Positions 7,098 through 14,927 of a DNA stretch of 15,078 bases are shown piece by piece. The notes under the pieces are model-generated. The model was not told the origin of the DNA, made no database searches, and saw only the letters and a list, made by a program, of their open reading frames with translations. The stretch's first letter is position 1; each line of letters starts with the position of its first letter. Source of the DNA: Embleya sp040605455 (GTDB taxonomy: Bacteria > Actinomycetota > Actinomycetes > Streptomycetales > Streptomycetaceae); assembly GCF_040605455.1 (NCBI RefSeq), contig NZ_JBEXCV010000185.1, positions 1-15,078 of the forward strand. Reading direction: 5' to 3'. The translations under genes were made by a program, and so were the position numbers.

Positions 7098-7136
7098 TGA
7101 TAAGTAGGTTGATATGGCAGGGTCTAGGCTGTCTCG
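7098..7136 (+). promoter_or_regulatory. Leaderless promoter and possible operator of the MFS gene
   Basis: TAGGCT at 7125-7130 is a good -10 hexamer, and the GTG start at 7137 lies exactly where transcription should begin, so the mRNA is probably leaderless. There is no Shine-Dalgarno sequence before the GTG. Just upstream, in an AT-rich island that stands out from its surroundings, TTGATA occurs twice (7098-7103 and 7109-7114), spaced by 11 bp. Neither copy is at 16-18 bp from the -10 (spacings are 21 and 10), so the pair may be a regulator site, with the -35 unclear. Confidence 0.55.
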
Positions 7137-8543
7137 GTGACAGCCGTAGGGGAGCCGAAGTCCGCGCGACGGAGCGCCGAGAAGTCCGACGGGGAGCCCG
7201 GTGTACTGACCCGGCCCTATCTTCAGCTCACGCTCGGGATCGTGTCGGTGGTCCTGCTGATCGCCTTCGAGGCGATGGCCGTGGGCACCGCGATGCCGGT
7301 GGCGGTCAAGGAACTCGACGGCGTGCCGCTGTACGCCCTGGCCTTCTCCGCGTTCTTCACCACGAGCCTGCTCGCCATGGTGGTCTCCGGCGAATGGTGT
7401 GACGCGCGTGGACCCCGGCTGCCGCTGTTCGCCGGGATCGGGGCGTTCGCGGCCGGACTCGTGCTGGCGGGCACCGCGCAGTCGATGTGGCCGTTCATCG
7501 CGGGCCGGGCCGTGCAGGGCCTCGGCGGCGGGCTGGTGATCGTGTCGCTGTACGTGGTGGTCGGCAAGGCGTACCCGTCCGCGCTGCGCCCGCGCGTGTT
7601 CTCGGCGTTCTCCGCGGCGTGGGTACTGCCCTCGATCGTCGGGCCGCCGGTGTCCGGTCTGGTCACCGATCACCTGGGGTGGCGCTGGGTGTTCCTGGCG
7701 ATCCCGGTGCTCGTGGTGTTGCCGATCGTGATGATGCTGCCGCAGCTCAAGCGGATGGCGGGTGAACCGGACCCGGACGCGCGGATGAACCGGAACCGGA
7801 TCGGCGCGGCGATCGGCGCCTCGGTGGGCGCGGGCATGTTGCAATACGGCGGGCAACACCTGAGCGTGGTGGGCGTACTGCTGCCGGCCGCCGGCCTGGC
7901 GCTGATGGTGGCGACGGTTCCTCGACTGTTGCCGGTGGGCACGTTGCGCGCGGCGCGCGGGCTGCCGGCGGTGATCCTTTCCCGGGGTGTGCTCGCGGGA
8001 GCGTTCTTCGCGGTCGAGTCGTTCGTACCGCTGATGTTGATCAGCGAGCACGGCCTGTCGCCGACCGAGGCGGGGCTGACCCTGACCGTGGGCGCGCTGT
8101 CCTGGGCGGTCGGGTCCTGGTACCAGGGCCGCTCACCGCACGAGCGGCGGCCGCGGCTGGTCCAGGTGGGATTCCTCTGCGTGGCTATCGCGATCGGCGG
8201 CGCGCTGCTCGCATTGATCTCCGGGGTGTCATCGTACGTGGTCACGGTCGGCTGGTTCTTCGGCGGCGCCGGCATGGGCATGGCCGTCTCGTCGATGAGC
8301 GTGCTCACCCTCGACCTGTCCACCCCGGAGGAGTCCGGCACCAACTCCTCCTCCCTCCAGGTCGCCGACTCGCTCGGCACGATCGTCATGGTCGGCCTGG
8401 CCGGCGCCATCTTCGCCACCCTCCACAAGGGCACCGGCAAGGACGCCGGCGTCTTCACCCTGATCTTCGCCATCATGCTCGGCGCAGCCCTCCTCGGCGC
8501 CCTCCTCGCCCCAAGAGTCCGCCGCCCCGACCCGAATCCCTGA
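7137..8543 (+). CDS. MFS transporter, 14-helix drug:H+ antiporter type (EmrB/QacA-like)
   Basis: This is a 468-residue integral membrane protein, predicted to export a small molecule in exchange for protons. A polar N-tail of about 28 residues is followed by 14 hydrophobic segments, beginning at about 30, 66, 96, 118, 154 and 183, which is the DHA2-type layout. Between segments 2 and 3 lies a motif-A-like loop, GEWCDARGPR (85-94). Segment 5 carries the antiporter motif C form, IVGPPVSGLV (167-176). WRWVF (182-186) before segment 6 is also typical. The GTG at 7137 is chosen from its leaderless spacing to a -10 hexamer and because translation then runs straight into the first helix. The substrate cannot be predicted. 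It is followed by 111 bp before the STAND gene, so it is probably a separate transcription unit. Confidence 0.9.
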   Translation: MTAVGEPKSARRSAEKSDGEPGVLTRPYLQLTLGIVSVVLLIAFEAMAVGTAMPVAVKELDGVPLYALAFSAFFTTSLLAMVVSGEWCDARGPRLPLFAGIGAFAAGLVLAGTAQSMWPFIAGRAVQGLGGGLVIVSLYVVVGKAYPSALRPRVFSAFSAAWVLPSIVGPPVSGLVTDHLGWRWVFLAIPVLVVLPIVMMLPQLKRMAGEPDPDARMNRNRIGAAIGASVGAGMLQYGGQHLSVVGVLLPAAGLALMVATVPRLLPVGTLRAARGLPAVILSRGVLAGAFFAVESFVPLMLISEHGLSPTEAGLTLTVGALSWAVGSWYQGRSPHERRPRLVQVGFLCVAIAIGGALLALISGVSSYVVTVGWFFGGAGMGMAVSSMSVLTLDLSTPEESGTNSSSLQVADSLGTIVMVGLAGAIFATLHKGTGKDAGVFTLIFAIMLGAALLGALLAPRVRRPDPNP

Positions 8544-8598
8544 TCCCCCACCCCCGGGCCGCCGGCCGATTCCACTACACACACCGAATCCCCCCGAC

Positions 8599-8604
8599 TA
8601 CCCT
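8599..8604 (+). promoter_or_regulatory. Possible -10 element of the STAND/kinase operon
   Basis: TACCCT fits TANNNT and lies 50 bp before the ATG at 8655, leaving a leader of about 45 bases. The ribosome-binding site GGGGGGA (8644-8650) ends four bases before the ATG. I see no clear -35, so the assignment is weak. Confidence 0.3.
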
Positions 8605-8654
8605 GAGTCCCGACGGCCTGCTCCGGCGCGGGCTTCGGGGATCGGGGGGACCTC

Positions 8655-11144
8655 ATGCCGCTGCAACCACGATTTCGTAGATCCGCAGGTTCTCAGCGCC
8701 GGTTCGTCGACCGGGAAGAGGCCATGGCGGTCTTCGACGAGTCCTGGGCCGGTAGCGGGGACGGCCTGCGGGTTGTGAACGTGACGGGCGTCGGTGGGAT
8801 CGGAAAATCACGGTTCCTGCGTGAATGCCAGTTGCGGCTGGAGTCCGAGGCCCGCACCGTGCTGCTCGATCTCCAGATCCCGGCCCTGCGTGAACAGGAC
8901 GCCGCGCTTGCGGTGTTGCGCGCACGTCTCGGTGCCCAGGACGCCTCGTTTCCGCGATACGACCTCGCCTACCTCGCGCTGTGGCAACGTCTGCACCCCC
9001 ACCTGCAGATCTCGCTCGCCGATGTGGCCGCCCGGCAGCAGAGCGAGGTGCTGACCGATCTCGCGGACGCCGTGGGCGGCCTGCCGGTCTTTCGGACCGT
9101 CGGCGGACTGCTGCAGCTTGCCGGTCGGTCATCCGCGAGGTTCAAGCAATGGCGTTGGCTCCGGAACGACGAGACCTTGCAGCGGCTCGACGAACTCGAT
9201 CCGGCCGAACTCGCCGACGCGGCCACATTCCTGTTCGCCGAGGATTTGCGCCGGGCGAGTGTGGAGCAGCGATACCTCGTCTGTATCGACGCATACGAGG
9301 CATTGGTGGGCGGCAGTACCCGAGCGGGCCGTACCGCCGGGCTGGACGCGTGGTTGCGGGACCTCGTATCGCAGTTGGACCGGGGCCTGGTAGTGATCGC
9401 GAGCCGAGAGCCACTGGGCTGGGAGACGTACGACAGTCAATGGACCGCGCACCTGATCCAGGTGCCCCTCGACGGGCTGCCGATGACCGCGCGGGTCGAA
9501 CTGCTCGAAGCGCACGGGGTGGGCGATGTTCGCGCCCGCACCGCCTTGGCCCGGGCCAGTTCCGGCGTGCCCTTCTACCTGAACCTCGCCCTCGACGCGG
9601 AGTCCGGCGCGGATCGGGGCGACAGCGCGCTGGCCCCCGCCGTATCGGGGGAGGAGATTCTCGAACGATTTCTCCAACACGTGGATCCGCAAGAGGTCCG
9701 GTTGCTCGAAGTGCTCGCCGTGGCACGCACGATCGACTTCGACATCTTTCGCACCGTAGCGGCGGCGTTCGGGTTGTCCGCGGATCGGCGGACCTGGGAG
9801 ACGTTGACCGCCTATTCCTTCGTTCAACCGGCGGGCGTCGAGCGATTTCAACTGCACCAACTGATGGCAAGCGAACTGAGGGCGCGTCAGACGGCGGCGA
9901 TGCGCCAGGCCGTACACCGCGTGCTGCGGACCCTGTGGCGGGAACGGGCCGATCGTTGTGCGACGGGCCTTGCGAGCACTCGCCGGACGACCGGGGCGCA
10001 GTTGCGCGAGGTCGTCTTCCACAGCATGTACGCCGGGGAGTTCACCCCGGGCGAACTGCTCGCCCTCACGGCGGAGATCGCCGCGAGCGGCGGCATCCGC
10101 TCCCTGGGCGGTGTCGTCGAGGATGTGCGGCGCTTTTGCGCGGCAGGCGACCAGCCCCGCGCCGAGTTGGAGATGGCCGCGCGCTGCGTGGAAGCCGAGA
10201 CCGCGGTCCTGGTCGGAGACGCCGAGCACGCCGAGACATTGACCCGGGGCCTGGCGGGAGTCGACGGCGACAGCTCGGCTCAGGTACGTCTGGCCCTCGC
10301 CGGCGCGGACGCGTTACGCGTGCTCGGTCGGACCTCGGAGGCGCTCGCGCGGTACTCGTCGTTGTGGCAGCTGGCCAGGGTCTCGGAGGGTCGAAGCGCG
10401 GCGCTATGGGCAGCGGACCTCTACATGGCGGGCGGACGCTTCCGGGACGCGGAAAGCCTGGTCAACGGGCTTACCGGCACGCTCGGCCGTGACGAACACA
10501 CGCTGCGCGGCGACACCGCGCGACTGATCCACCTGGGTCGGCGTTTCGCCTTCGATTTTCCGGCTGCCCGCAGCAGTCTGGATCAGGCGCAACTGCACTA
10601 CCTGGAGGCGGGCTCCGCGGTCCGACTCGCGAATCTGGTGGTCAACCGGGCCGAGTTCCTGGCCTGGACGGAGCCCGAACACGCCGGTGACGTGGCGGAC
10701 GAGGCGATTGCGGCGCAGCGGGACATCGGTGCCCTGCACGAACTCGGCAAGGCGTACACGGCCAAGTCATTGGCTCTGCTTCGGTGCGGGCGTATCGCCG
10801 AGTCCGAGGCGTCGTTGGAGACCGCCCTGGAAGTATTGGGACGCGCTCGCTACCGCTCCGGAACGGCCCGAGCCCAACTGGTCAGGTCACTCATTCTGCT
10901 CCGCCGCGGTGAACCCGAGAACGCAAGGGGCACCGCAGAGTGGGCGATTCGTGAATTCGAGGGGGCGGAGGTGTACCCGACGCTCGTCCTCGCAGCACTG
11001 AACATGTTGAGCAGGACCGGACCGGCGCAACCGGCGCACGCAGCGTCCCTGGCCCGGGCTCGTGCGGCAATCCGTCCGGTCGATTCCCTCGGGGCGCTCG
11101 AGGCGAGAGTCGACGCATGGGTCGCGACCATTTTGGGGGAATGA
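8655..11144 (+). CDS. STAND-type P-loop NTPase with C-terminal TPR-like repeats
   Basis: This is an 829-residue, probably cytoplasmic protein. FVDRE (17-21) opens the nucleotide-binding domain in the manner of NB-ARC/AP-ATPases. Next are Walker A GVGGIGKS (45-52), Walker B YLVCIDAYE (207-215, Asp212), a sensor strand ending in Arg251 (VVIASREP) and a GxP motif, SSGVPFYL (302-309). A winged-helix region follows, with LHQLM at 400-404. The C-terminal half is alpha-helical with TPR-like units, clearest near 550-570 (GRTSEALARY), 586-605, 703-728 and 743-766. STAND proteins are signal-dependent switches: the repeats hold the sensor, and NTP drives oligomerisation. No effector domain is fused at either end. 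The first codons are unusually poor in G/C third bases, including AGA and TTT, unlike the rest. The kinase gene follows two bases after the stop. The trigger and output are unknown. Confidence 0.85.
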   Translation: MPLQPRFRRSAGSQRRFVDREEAMAVFDESWAGSGDGLRVVNVTGVGGIGKSRFLRECQLRLESEARTVLLDLQIPALREQDAALAVLRARLGAQDASFPRYDLAYLALWQRLHPHLQISLADVAARQQSEVLTDLADAVGGLPVFRTVGGLLQLAGRSSARFKQWRWLRNDETLQRLDELDPAELADAATFLFAEDLRRASVEQRYLVCIDAYEALVGGSTRAGRTAGLDAWLRDLVSQLDRGLVVIASREPLGWETYDSQWTAHLIQVPLDGLPMTARVELLEAHGVGDVRARTALARASSGVPFYLNLALDAESGADRGDSALAPAVSGEEILERFLQHVDPQEVRLLEVLAVARTIDFDIFRTVAAAFGLSADRRTWETLTAYSFVQPAGVERFQLHQLMASELRARQTAAMRQAVHRVLRTLWRERADRCATGLASTRRTTGAQLREVVFHSMYAGEFTPGELLALTAEIAASGGIRSLGGVVEDVRRFCAAGDQPRAELEMAARCVEAETAVLVGDAEHAETLTRGLAGVDGDSSAQVRLALAGADALRVLGRTSEALARYSSLWQLARVSEGRSAALWAADLYMAGGRFRDAESLVNGLTGTLGRDEHTLRGDTARLIHLGRRFAFDFPAARSSLDQAQLHYLEAGSAVRLANLVVNRAEFLAWTEPEHAGDVADEAIAAQRDIGALHELGKAYTAKSLALLRCGRIAESEASLETALEVLGRARYRSGTARAQLVRSLILLRRGEPENARGTAEWAIREFEGAEVYPTLVLAALNMLSRTGPAQPAHAASLARARAAIRPVDSLGALEARVDAWVATILGE

Positions 11145-11146
11145 TC

Positions 11147-12154
11147 ATGACACCGGATCCGCTGACGCTCTATCGCACGGCACGCGAGTCCGGAATCAGC
11201 GCCTCGGGGTTCTACAACGACAACGTGCGCTCCGAGACCGACGACGGACCTGTGATCGTTCGGATCCCGATCCACGGCGCGGATGGCATGGATCTGCGCA
11301 TGTGGCCCGAGCAGGAGGTGATCCGGGCGGTGGCGCCGTGGGTCTCGGTGGCCCCCGACGTGTTGCATGTCTCGCACCATCCGGCTTTCCAGATCCACCG
11401 CTTCATCACGGGTGATGTGTTGGACGCGGTTGCCCCACGCGGCGAACCGGTGCCCGCGCACCTGGCGGGGGATGTGGTGCGCTTCTTTCGGGACATGTCG
11501 CGAGTGCCGGTCGAAGCGCTTCCCGCCCTGCCCGCTGATTGGCCGAAGGACGGGGACACGGCCGGGTTCGGGGCGCTGCTCTCTGCCGTGACCGACGACG
11601 TCTGGCGGCGCTTCCGGGAGCCCTACGCGTCGCTTTATGCGGCGTTGGGGGTTCCGGCGGATCCGCTCGACCGGGTGGAGGCGGACTGGGCCACGATGAC
11701 GGGGCGCCCGTTCCGTGCGCTGCACTGCGACATCCATCGCAAGAATCTCATCGTGGCCGCCGGTCGGACCTACTTCCTCGACTGGGAACTGGCCCTGTGG
11801 GGCGACCCGTTGTACGACCTCGCCGTACACCTGCACAAGATGGACTACTTCCCGGACGAAGCCGAGGCGGTCCGCGGTGGGTGGATTGCGGCGATGCCCG
11901 CCGATACGCGGGCGCAAGCCCTCGCGGACCTTCCCGTGTACATCCGACACGAACGCGTCAAGTCCGCTCTCGTCGACACGGTTCGGTATTCCAAGCTGAT
12001 CCCGACCGCGGTTGATGCGTTGGTCGAGCGGCGCCTTGTGGCGTCTTTGACGACGAAGATCAATCGGGCAAGAGCGGTTTGGGGCGTGGGAGGTCTGTTG
12101 GAGGGTGCGGAGGTTCGGCGGATTCTGGGCACCTGCCGGTCGGCGGCGAACTGA
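11147..12154 (+). CDS. APH/choline-kinase-fold phosphotransferase coupled to the STAND gene
   Basis: This is a 335-residue soluble kinase-like protein. The catalytic loop is HCDIHRKN (193-200, catalytic Asp195, metal-binding Asn200). The DFG-like motif is FLDWE (210-214, Asp212), followed by GDPLYDLAVH (219-228), the standard APH family pattern. In the N-lobe, VIVRIP (36-41) sits at the nucleotide-binding strand and Glu55 or Glu57 may be the helix-C glutamate. The active site therefore looks competent. The ATG at 11147 has GGGGGA six bases upstream; the ATG at 11141 directly abuts it and is unlikely. The start lies two bases after the STAND stop, so translation is coupled and the products probably work together. 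Members of this fold phosphorylate antibiotics, sugars, choline or proteins, and the sequence does not say which. A resistance enzyme is possible, but the pairing argues for a regulated role. Confidence 0.85.
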   Translation: MTPDPLTLYRTARESGISASGFYNDNVRSETDDGPVIVRIPIHGADGMDLRMWPEQEVIRAVAPWVSVAPDVLHVSHHPAFQIHRFITGDVLDAVAPRGEPVPAHLAGDVVRFFRDMSRVPVEALPALPADWPKDGDTAGFGALLSAVTDDVWRRFREPYASLYAALGVPADPLDRVEADWATMTGRPFRALHCDIHRKNLIVAAGRTYFLDWELALWGDPLYDLAVHLHKMDYFPDEAEAVRGGWIAAMPADTRAQALADLPVYIRHERVKSALVDTVRYSKLIPTAVDALVERRLVASLTTKINRARAVWGVGGLLEGAEVRRILGTCRSAAN

Positions 12155-12189
12155 AGTCGGAGCCGGGGTGGTCGGCTTCGGCGGGGTTG

Positions 12190-12351
12190 TGTGCCGGGCG
12201 CCGGGAGCGCCAACCAGCCGACCGCGGCCCCGGCCATGCCGTCGCCGAGGGACGAGACCGCGTACCGGGCAGTAGTCGGCGGAGCACGGGATGGGCGAGC
12301 ACGGGGCGGTAGGGGGACCGCCGGATCGCCTGCGGCGAGGTGCGGTGCCAT
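12190..12351 (-). pseudogene. Frameshifted N-terminal relic of an MFS transporter
   Basis: On the minus strand an ATG at 12351-12349 is preceded by a perfect GGAGG five bases upstream. From this start the reading must change frame to stay MFS-like. One frame gives SPYRPVLAHPVLRRLLP (12317-12267), with codons mostly ending in G or C. The frame of the ATG resumes with YAVSSLGDGMAGAAVGWLAL (12264-12205), which closely resembles the first transmembrane segment of an MFS protein. At least two indels are therefore needed, and similarity stops near 12190, before the second helix. The rest of the gene would have extended into the region now occupied by the kinase gene. It is not related in sequence to the intact exporter at 7137. 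The assignment is from pattern recognition only. Confidence 0.58.
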
Positions 12352-12361
12352 CTGCGCCTCC

Positions 12362-13091
12362 GAGGTGTCGAGTCGTCGATACGTTCGGAGGGGAGTCGTC
12401 GAGGCCGACGGGACGATGATTCCCCGGGAATGGGGGGTGGTGTTGTATTCCGCGTCCGGCGGAATGGAGACAAATGGCTTCAGAGTGGGGGTGGGAATGG
12501 CTGATCTGGGGTTTCGCGAGGTTGAGGGAGTTTCCTTCGGTGGTGAATGTGCAGCTCAGGGATTGATGGGAGTGGATCGACGGTTGGCGGGCGAACGTTT
12601 ATGCGGCGTCCGGCATTTTGCTCTGAGGGGATTTCTTCAGTTATTCGGGTGATTCGGTCGCGGGGCTTGGGCTGGGGCTTGGGCTCGGGCCTCGGCGGGC
12701 TTGGCGGGCTTGCGGAAGGGGGCTTCGAGTCTTCGGGGCCTACGTCTTTGGGTCTTGCGGGGCAGGGTTCACCCCTGTCGGGTATCAGGGGCCGGACTCG
12801 CCGCATCGGGTGATTCGGTCGGCGCTGTGCTGTGGGGTGTGCGGGCCCCGGCCCGGCCCGTGGGGTGTCCTGGGTTGGCTCCGGCCCGTGGGTGTCGCGG
12901 GCTGTGGTTGCGCCGTGGGCGTCCCGAACCGGCGTCGCCCTCTGCGGTGTTCGGGGCATCGCGGGGGATTTGTCGCGACGCGCCCGGGACGGGGTGGGGG
13001 TGGTCGGGGTTGTGGGGCAAGGGGCGGTGGTCGGGGCCGGATCGGGGGCGGGTGGGGGTCGTGTGCGCGGGGGTCCCGCTGGTTGCTCGGG
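12362..13091. other. About 730-bp stretch without a supportable gene
   Basis: The first part (about 12430-12660) has visibly lower GC than its neighbours and many T-rich triplets. The second part becomes G-rich on the plus strand. Open frames exist on both strands, but none shows both good third-base GC and recognisable protein sequence. A 16-bp direct repeat, TCGGGTGATTCGGTCG, occurs at 12645-12660 and 12806-12821. Between 12664 and 12716 there is low-complexity GGGCTTGGGCT-like sequence. I see no tRNA, convincing terminator or transposase. Confidence 0.6.
12985..13060 (+). other. Dense G-tract region upstream of the helicase promoter
   Basis: The plus strand carries many runs of three to five G separated by one to seven bases, such as GGGGTGGGGGTGGTCGGGG near 12995. 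It could form one or more G-quadruplexes on the non-template strand just before the helicase promoter. This is a composition-based reading. Confidence 0.5.
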
Positions 13092-13097
13092 TAGCCT
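13092..13097 (+). promoter_or_regulatory. -10 element of the helicase gene
   Basis: TAGCCT fits the TANNNT pattern. Transcription should begin near 13104, which coincides with an in-frame TTG; starting translation at the GTG at 13146 would leave a leader of about 42 bases. No clear -35 is visible in the G-rich sequence upstream. Confidence 0.5.
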
Positions 13098-13145
13098 GAT
13101 CGCTTGCCCTCGATTGCCCCCTCGGCTTGGAGCAGACCCGTCGCA

Positions 13146-14927
13146 GTGAGTACCGCAGCCGCGTCCCATCTGTCCCCGGCCTTCCCGAATCGTGCCTCCT
13201 GGGGCACCGCGAACAAGCTGCGTGCGTGGCAGCAGGGGGCTCTCGACACCTATCTCGAAAGGCAGCCGCGGGACTTCCTTGCGGTGGCCACGCCCGGTGC
13301 CGGCAAGACCACGTTCGCGCTGCGGATCGCCTCGGAGTTGCTGGACGCGCACGTGATCCACCAGATCACCATCGTCGCGCCGACCGAGCACCTCAAGAAG
13401 CAGTGGGCCGAAGCCGCCGCGCGGATAGGCCTGCGGATCGACCCGAACTACTCCAGCGCCTCGGGCCCGGTGTCGCGGGAGTACCACGGCATCGCGGTCA
13501 CCTACGCGGGCGTCGGCGTGCACCCGATGCTGCACCGGCGCCGGGTGGAGAACCGCAAGACGCTGGTGATCCTGGACGAGATCCACCACGCGGGCGACAG
13601 CAAGTCGTGGGGTGAGGCGTGCATGGAGGCGTTCGAACCGGCCACCCGCCGGCTCGCGCTGACCGGCACCCCGTTCCGTTCGGACATCAACCCGATCCCG
13701 TTCGTCGCGTACGAGGAGGGCAAGGACGGCATCCGCCGCTCGTCCGCCGACTACACCTACGGCTACGGCCACGCGCTCTCGGACGGCGTGGTGCGTCCGG
13801 TGATCTTCCTGTCCTACTCGGGCGACCTGCGCTGGCGAACCAAGGCCGGCGACGAGATCGCCGCCTCGCTCGGCGAGCCGATGACCAAGGACGCGATCAG
13901 CCAGGCATGGCGTACCGCGCTGGATCCGCAGGGCTCGTGGATGCCGCAGGTGTTGCGGGCCGCGGACAAGCGGCTGGGCGAGGTACGCAAGGCCATCCCG
14001 GACGCCGGCGGCCTGGTGATCGCCACCGACCACGAGTCGGCCCGGGCGTACGCGCGGATGATCCGCGAGATCACCGGGCAGGGCGCCACCCTGGTGCTGT
14101 CCGACGACACCGGCGCGTCCAAGAAGATCGAGGACTTCTCCGCGTCCGAGGACCGTTGGATGGTCGCGGTGCGGATGGTCTCCGAGGGTGTGGACGTGCC
14201 GCGGTTGTCGGTGGGCGTGTTCGCCACCACGATCTCCACGCCGCTGTTCTTCGCGCAGGCCGTGGGCCGTTTCGTCCGGGCCCGGCGCCGGGGCGAGACG
14301 GCGTCGGTGTTCCTGCCCTCCGTGCCGACGCTGCTCCAGCACGCGAACGAGATGGAGATCGAGCGCGACCACGTGCTGGACCGCCCGAAGAAGGAGGGCG
14401 GCATGTACGACGAGGAGGACGCCCTCCTCGCGCAGGCCAATGCGCAGAAGGACGAGCCGGGGCAGCAGGAGGAGTTCGCGTTCGAGGCGCTGGAGAGCGA
14501 GGCGCGGTTCGACCGGGTGCTCTTCGACGGCGCGGAGTTCGGGCTTCAGGCGCATGTGGGGAGCGAGGAGGAAGAGGAGTACCTCGGCCTGCCCGGCCTG
14601 CTCGAACCCGATCAGGTCCAGATGCTGCTTCAGTCCCGCCAGGCCAAGCAGGTGGCCAAGAGCCGGCGCAAACCCGATCACCAGGCCGACCTGTCGGAGA
14701 AGCCGGCAGACCAGCGCCCCGTGGTGACGCACCGTCAGATGACCGCGATGCGCAAAGAACTCAACTCGATGGTGGCCGCGTGGCACCACCGCACCGGGCA
14801 GACGCACGGGCAGATCCACAACGAGCTGCGCCGAGTGTGCGGCGGGCCGGCGGTGGCCCAGGCGTCGGTCGGGCAGTTGGAGGCGCGGATCGGGAAGATC
14901 CGCGAGTGGGCCACCTCGGGCCGTTGA
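13146..14927 (+). CDS. Superfamily 2 DEAD/DEAH-type helicase, actinobacterial
   Basis: This is a 593-residue cytoplasmic ATP-dependent nucleic-acid helicase or translocase. The two RecA-like domains carry motif I ATPGAGKTT (48-56), motif Ia-like APTEHLKKQW (78-87), motif II DEIHH (144-148), motif III TGTPFRSD (173-180), motif V SEGVDVPRL (346-354) and motif VI QAVGRFVRARR (371-381). All are intact. A Glu/Gln-rich linker (about 415-450) leads to a C-terminal domain ending in CGGPAVAQASVGQL and a short helix. I recall close homologues throughout Streptomyces, where the substrate is not established. I chose the GTG at 13146. The TTG at 13104 is in frame and at leaderless distance from TAGCCT, but the 14 extra codons have poor third-base GC and include AGA. 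A GGAG at 13129 sits 13 bases before the GTG, which is long, so the start remains uncertain. Confidence 0.93.
   Translation: MSTAAASHLSPAFPNRASWGTANKLRAWQQGALDTYLERQPRDFLAVATPGAGKTTFALRIASELLDAHVIHQITIVAPTEHLKKQWAEAAARIGLRIDPNYSSASGPVSREYHGIAVTYAGVGVHPMLHRRRVENRKTLVILDEIHHAGDSKSWGEACMEAFEPATRRLALTGTPFRSDINPIPFVAYEEGKDGIRRSSADYTYGYGHALSDGVVRPVIFLSYSGDLRWRTKAGDEIAASLGEPMTKDAISQAWRTALDPQGSWMPQVLRAADKRLGEVRKAIPDAGGLVIATDHESARAYARMIREITGQGATLVLSDDTGASKKIEDFSASEDRWMVAVRMVSEGVDVPRLSVGVFATTISTPLFFAQAVGRFVRARRRGETASVFLPSVPTLLQHANEMEIERDHVLDRPKKEGGMYDEEDALLAQANAQKDEPGQQEEFAFEALESEARFDRVLFDGAEFGLQAHVGSEEEEEYLGLPGLLEPDQVQMLLQSRQAKQVAKSRRKPDHQADLSEKPADQRPVVTHRQMTAMRKELNSMVAAWHHRTGQTHGQIHNELRRVCGGPAVAQASVGQLEARIGKIREWATSGR

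Noticed and set aside
8655..11144. LuxR-type (MalT-like) regulator
   Set aside because: The NTPase plus TPR layout is similar, but no C-terminal helix-turn-helix is visible; the protein ends in helical repeats.
12191..12652. Plus-strand 153-codon open frame after the kinase gene
   Set aside because: Codon third positions and amino-acid content are not gene-like, and the minus strand gives a better explanation (MFS relic) for part of it.
13104..13145. Helicase start at the leaderless TTG
   Set aside because: It is possible from promoter spacing, but the 14 extra codons include AGA and several A/T-ending codons and precede the part with family similarity. It is kept only as an alternative.
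12480..14819. Long minus-strand open frame opposite the helicase
   Set aside because: The helicase has all its motifs on the plus strand. The minus product is a low-complexity Arg/His/Pro/Leu-rich shadow.
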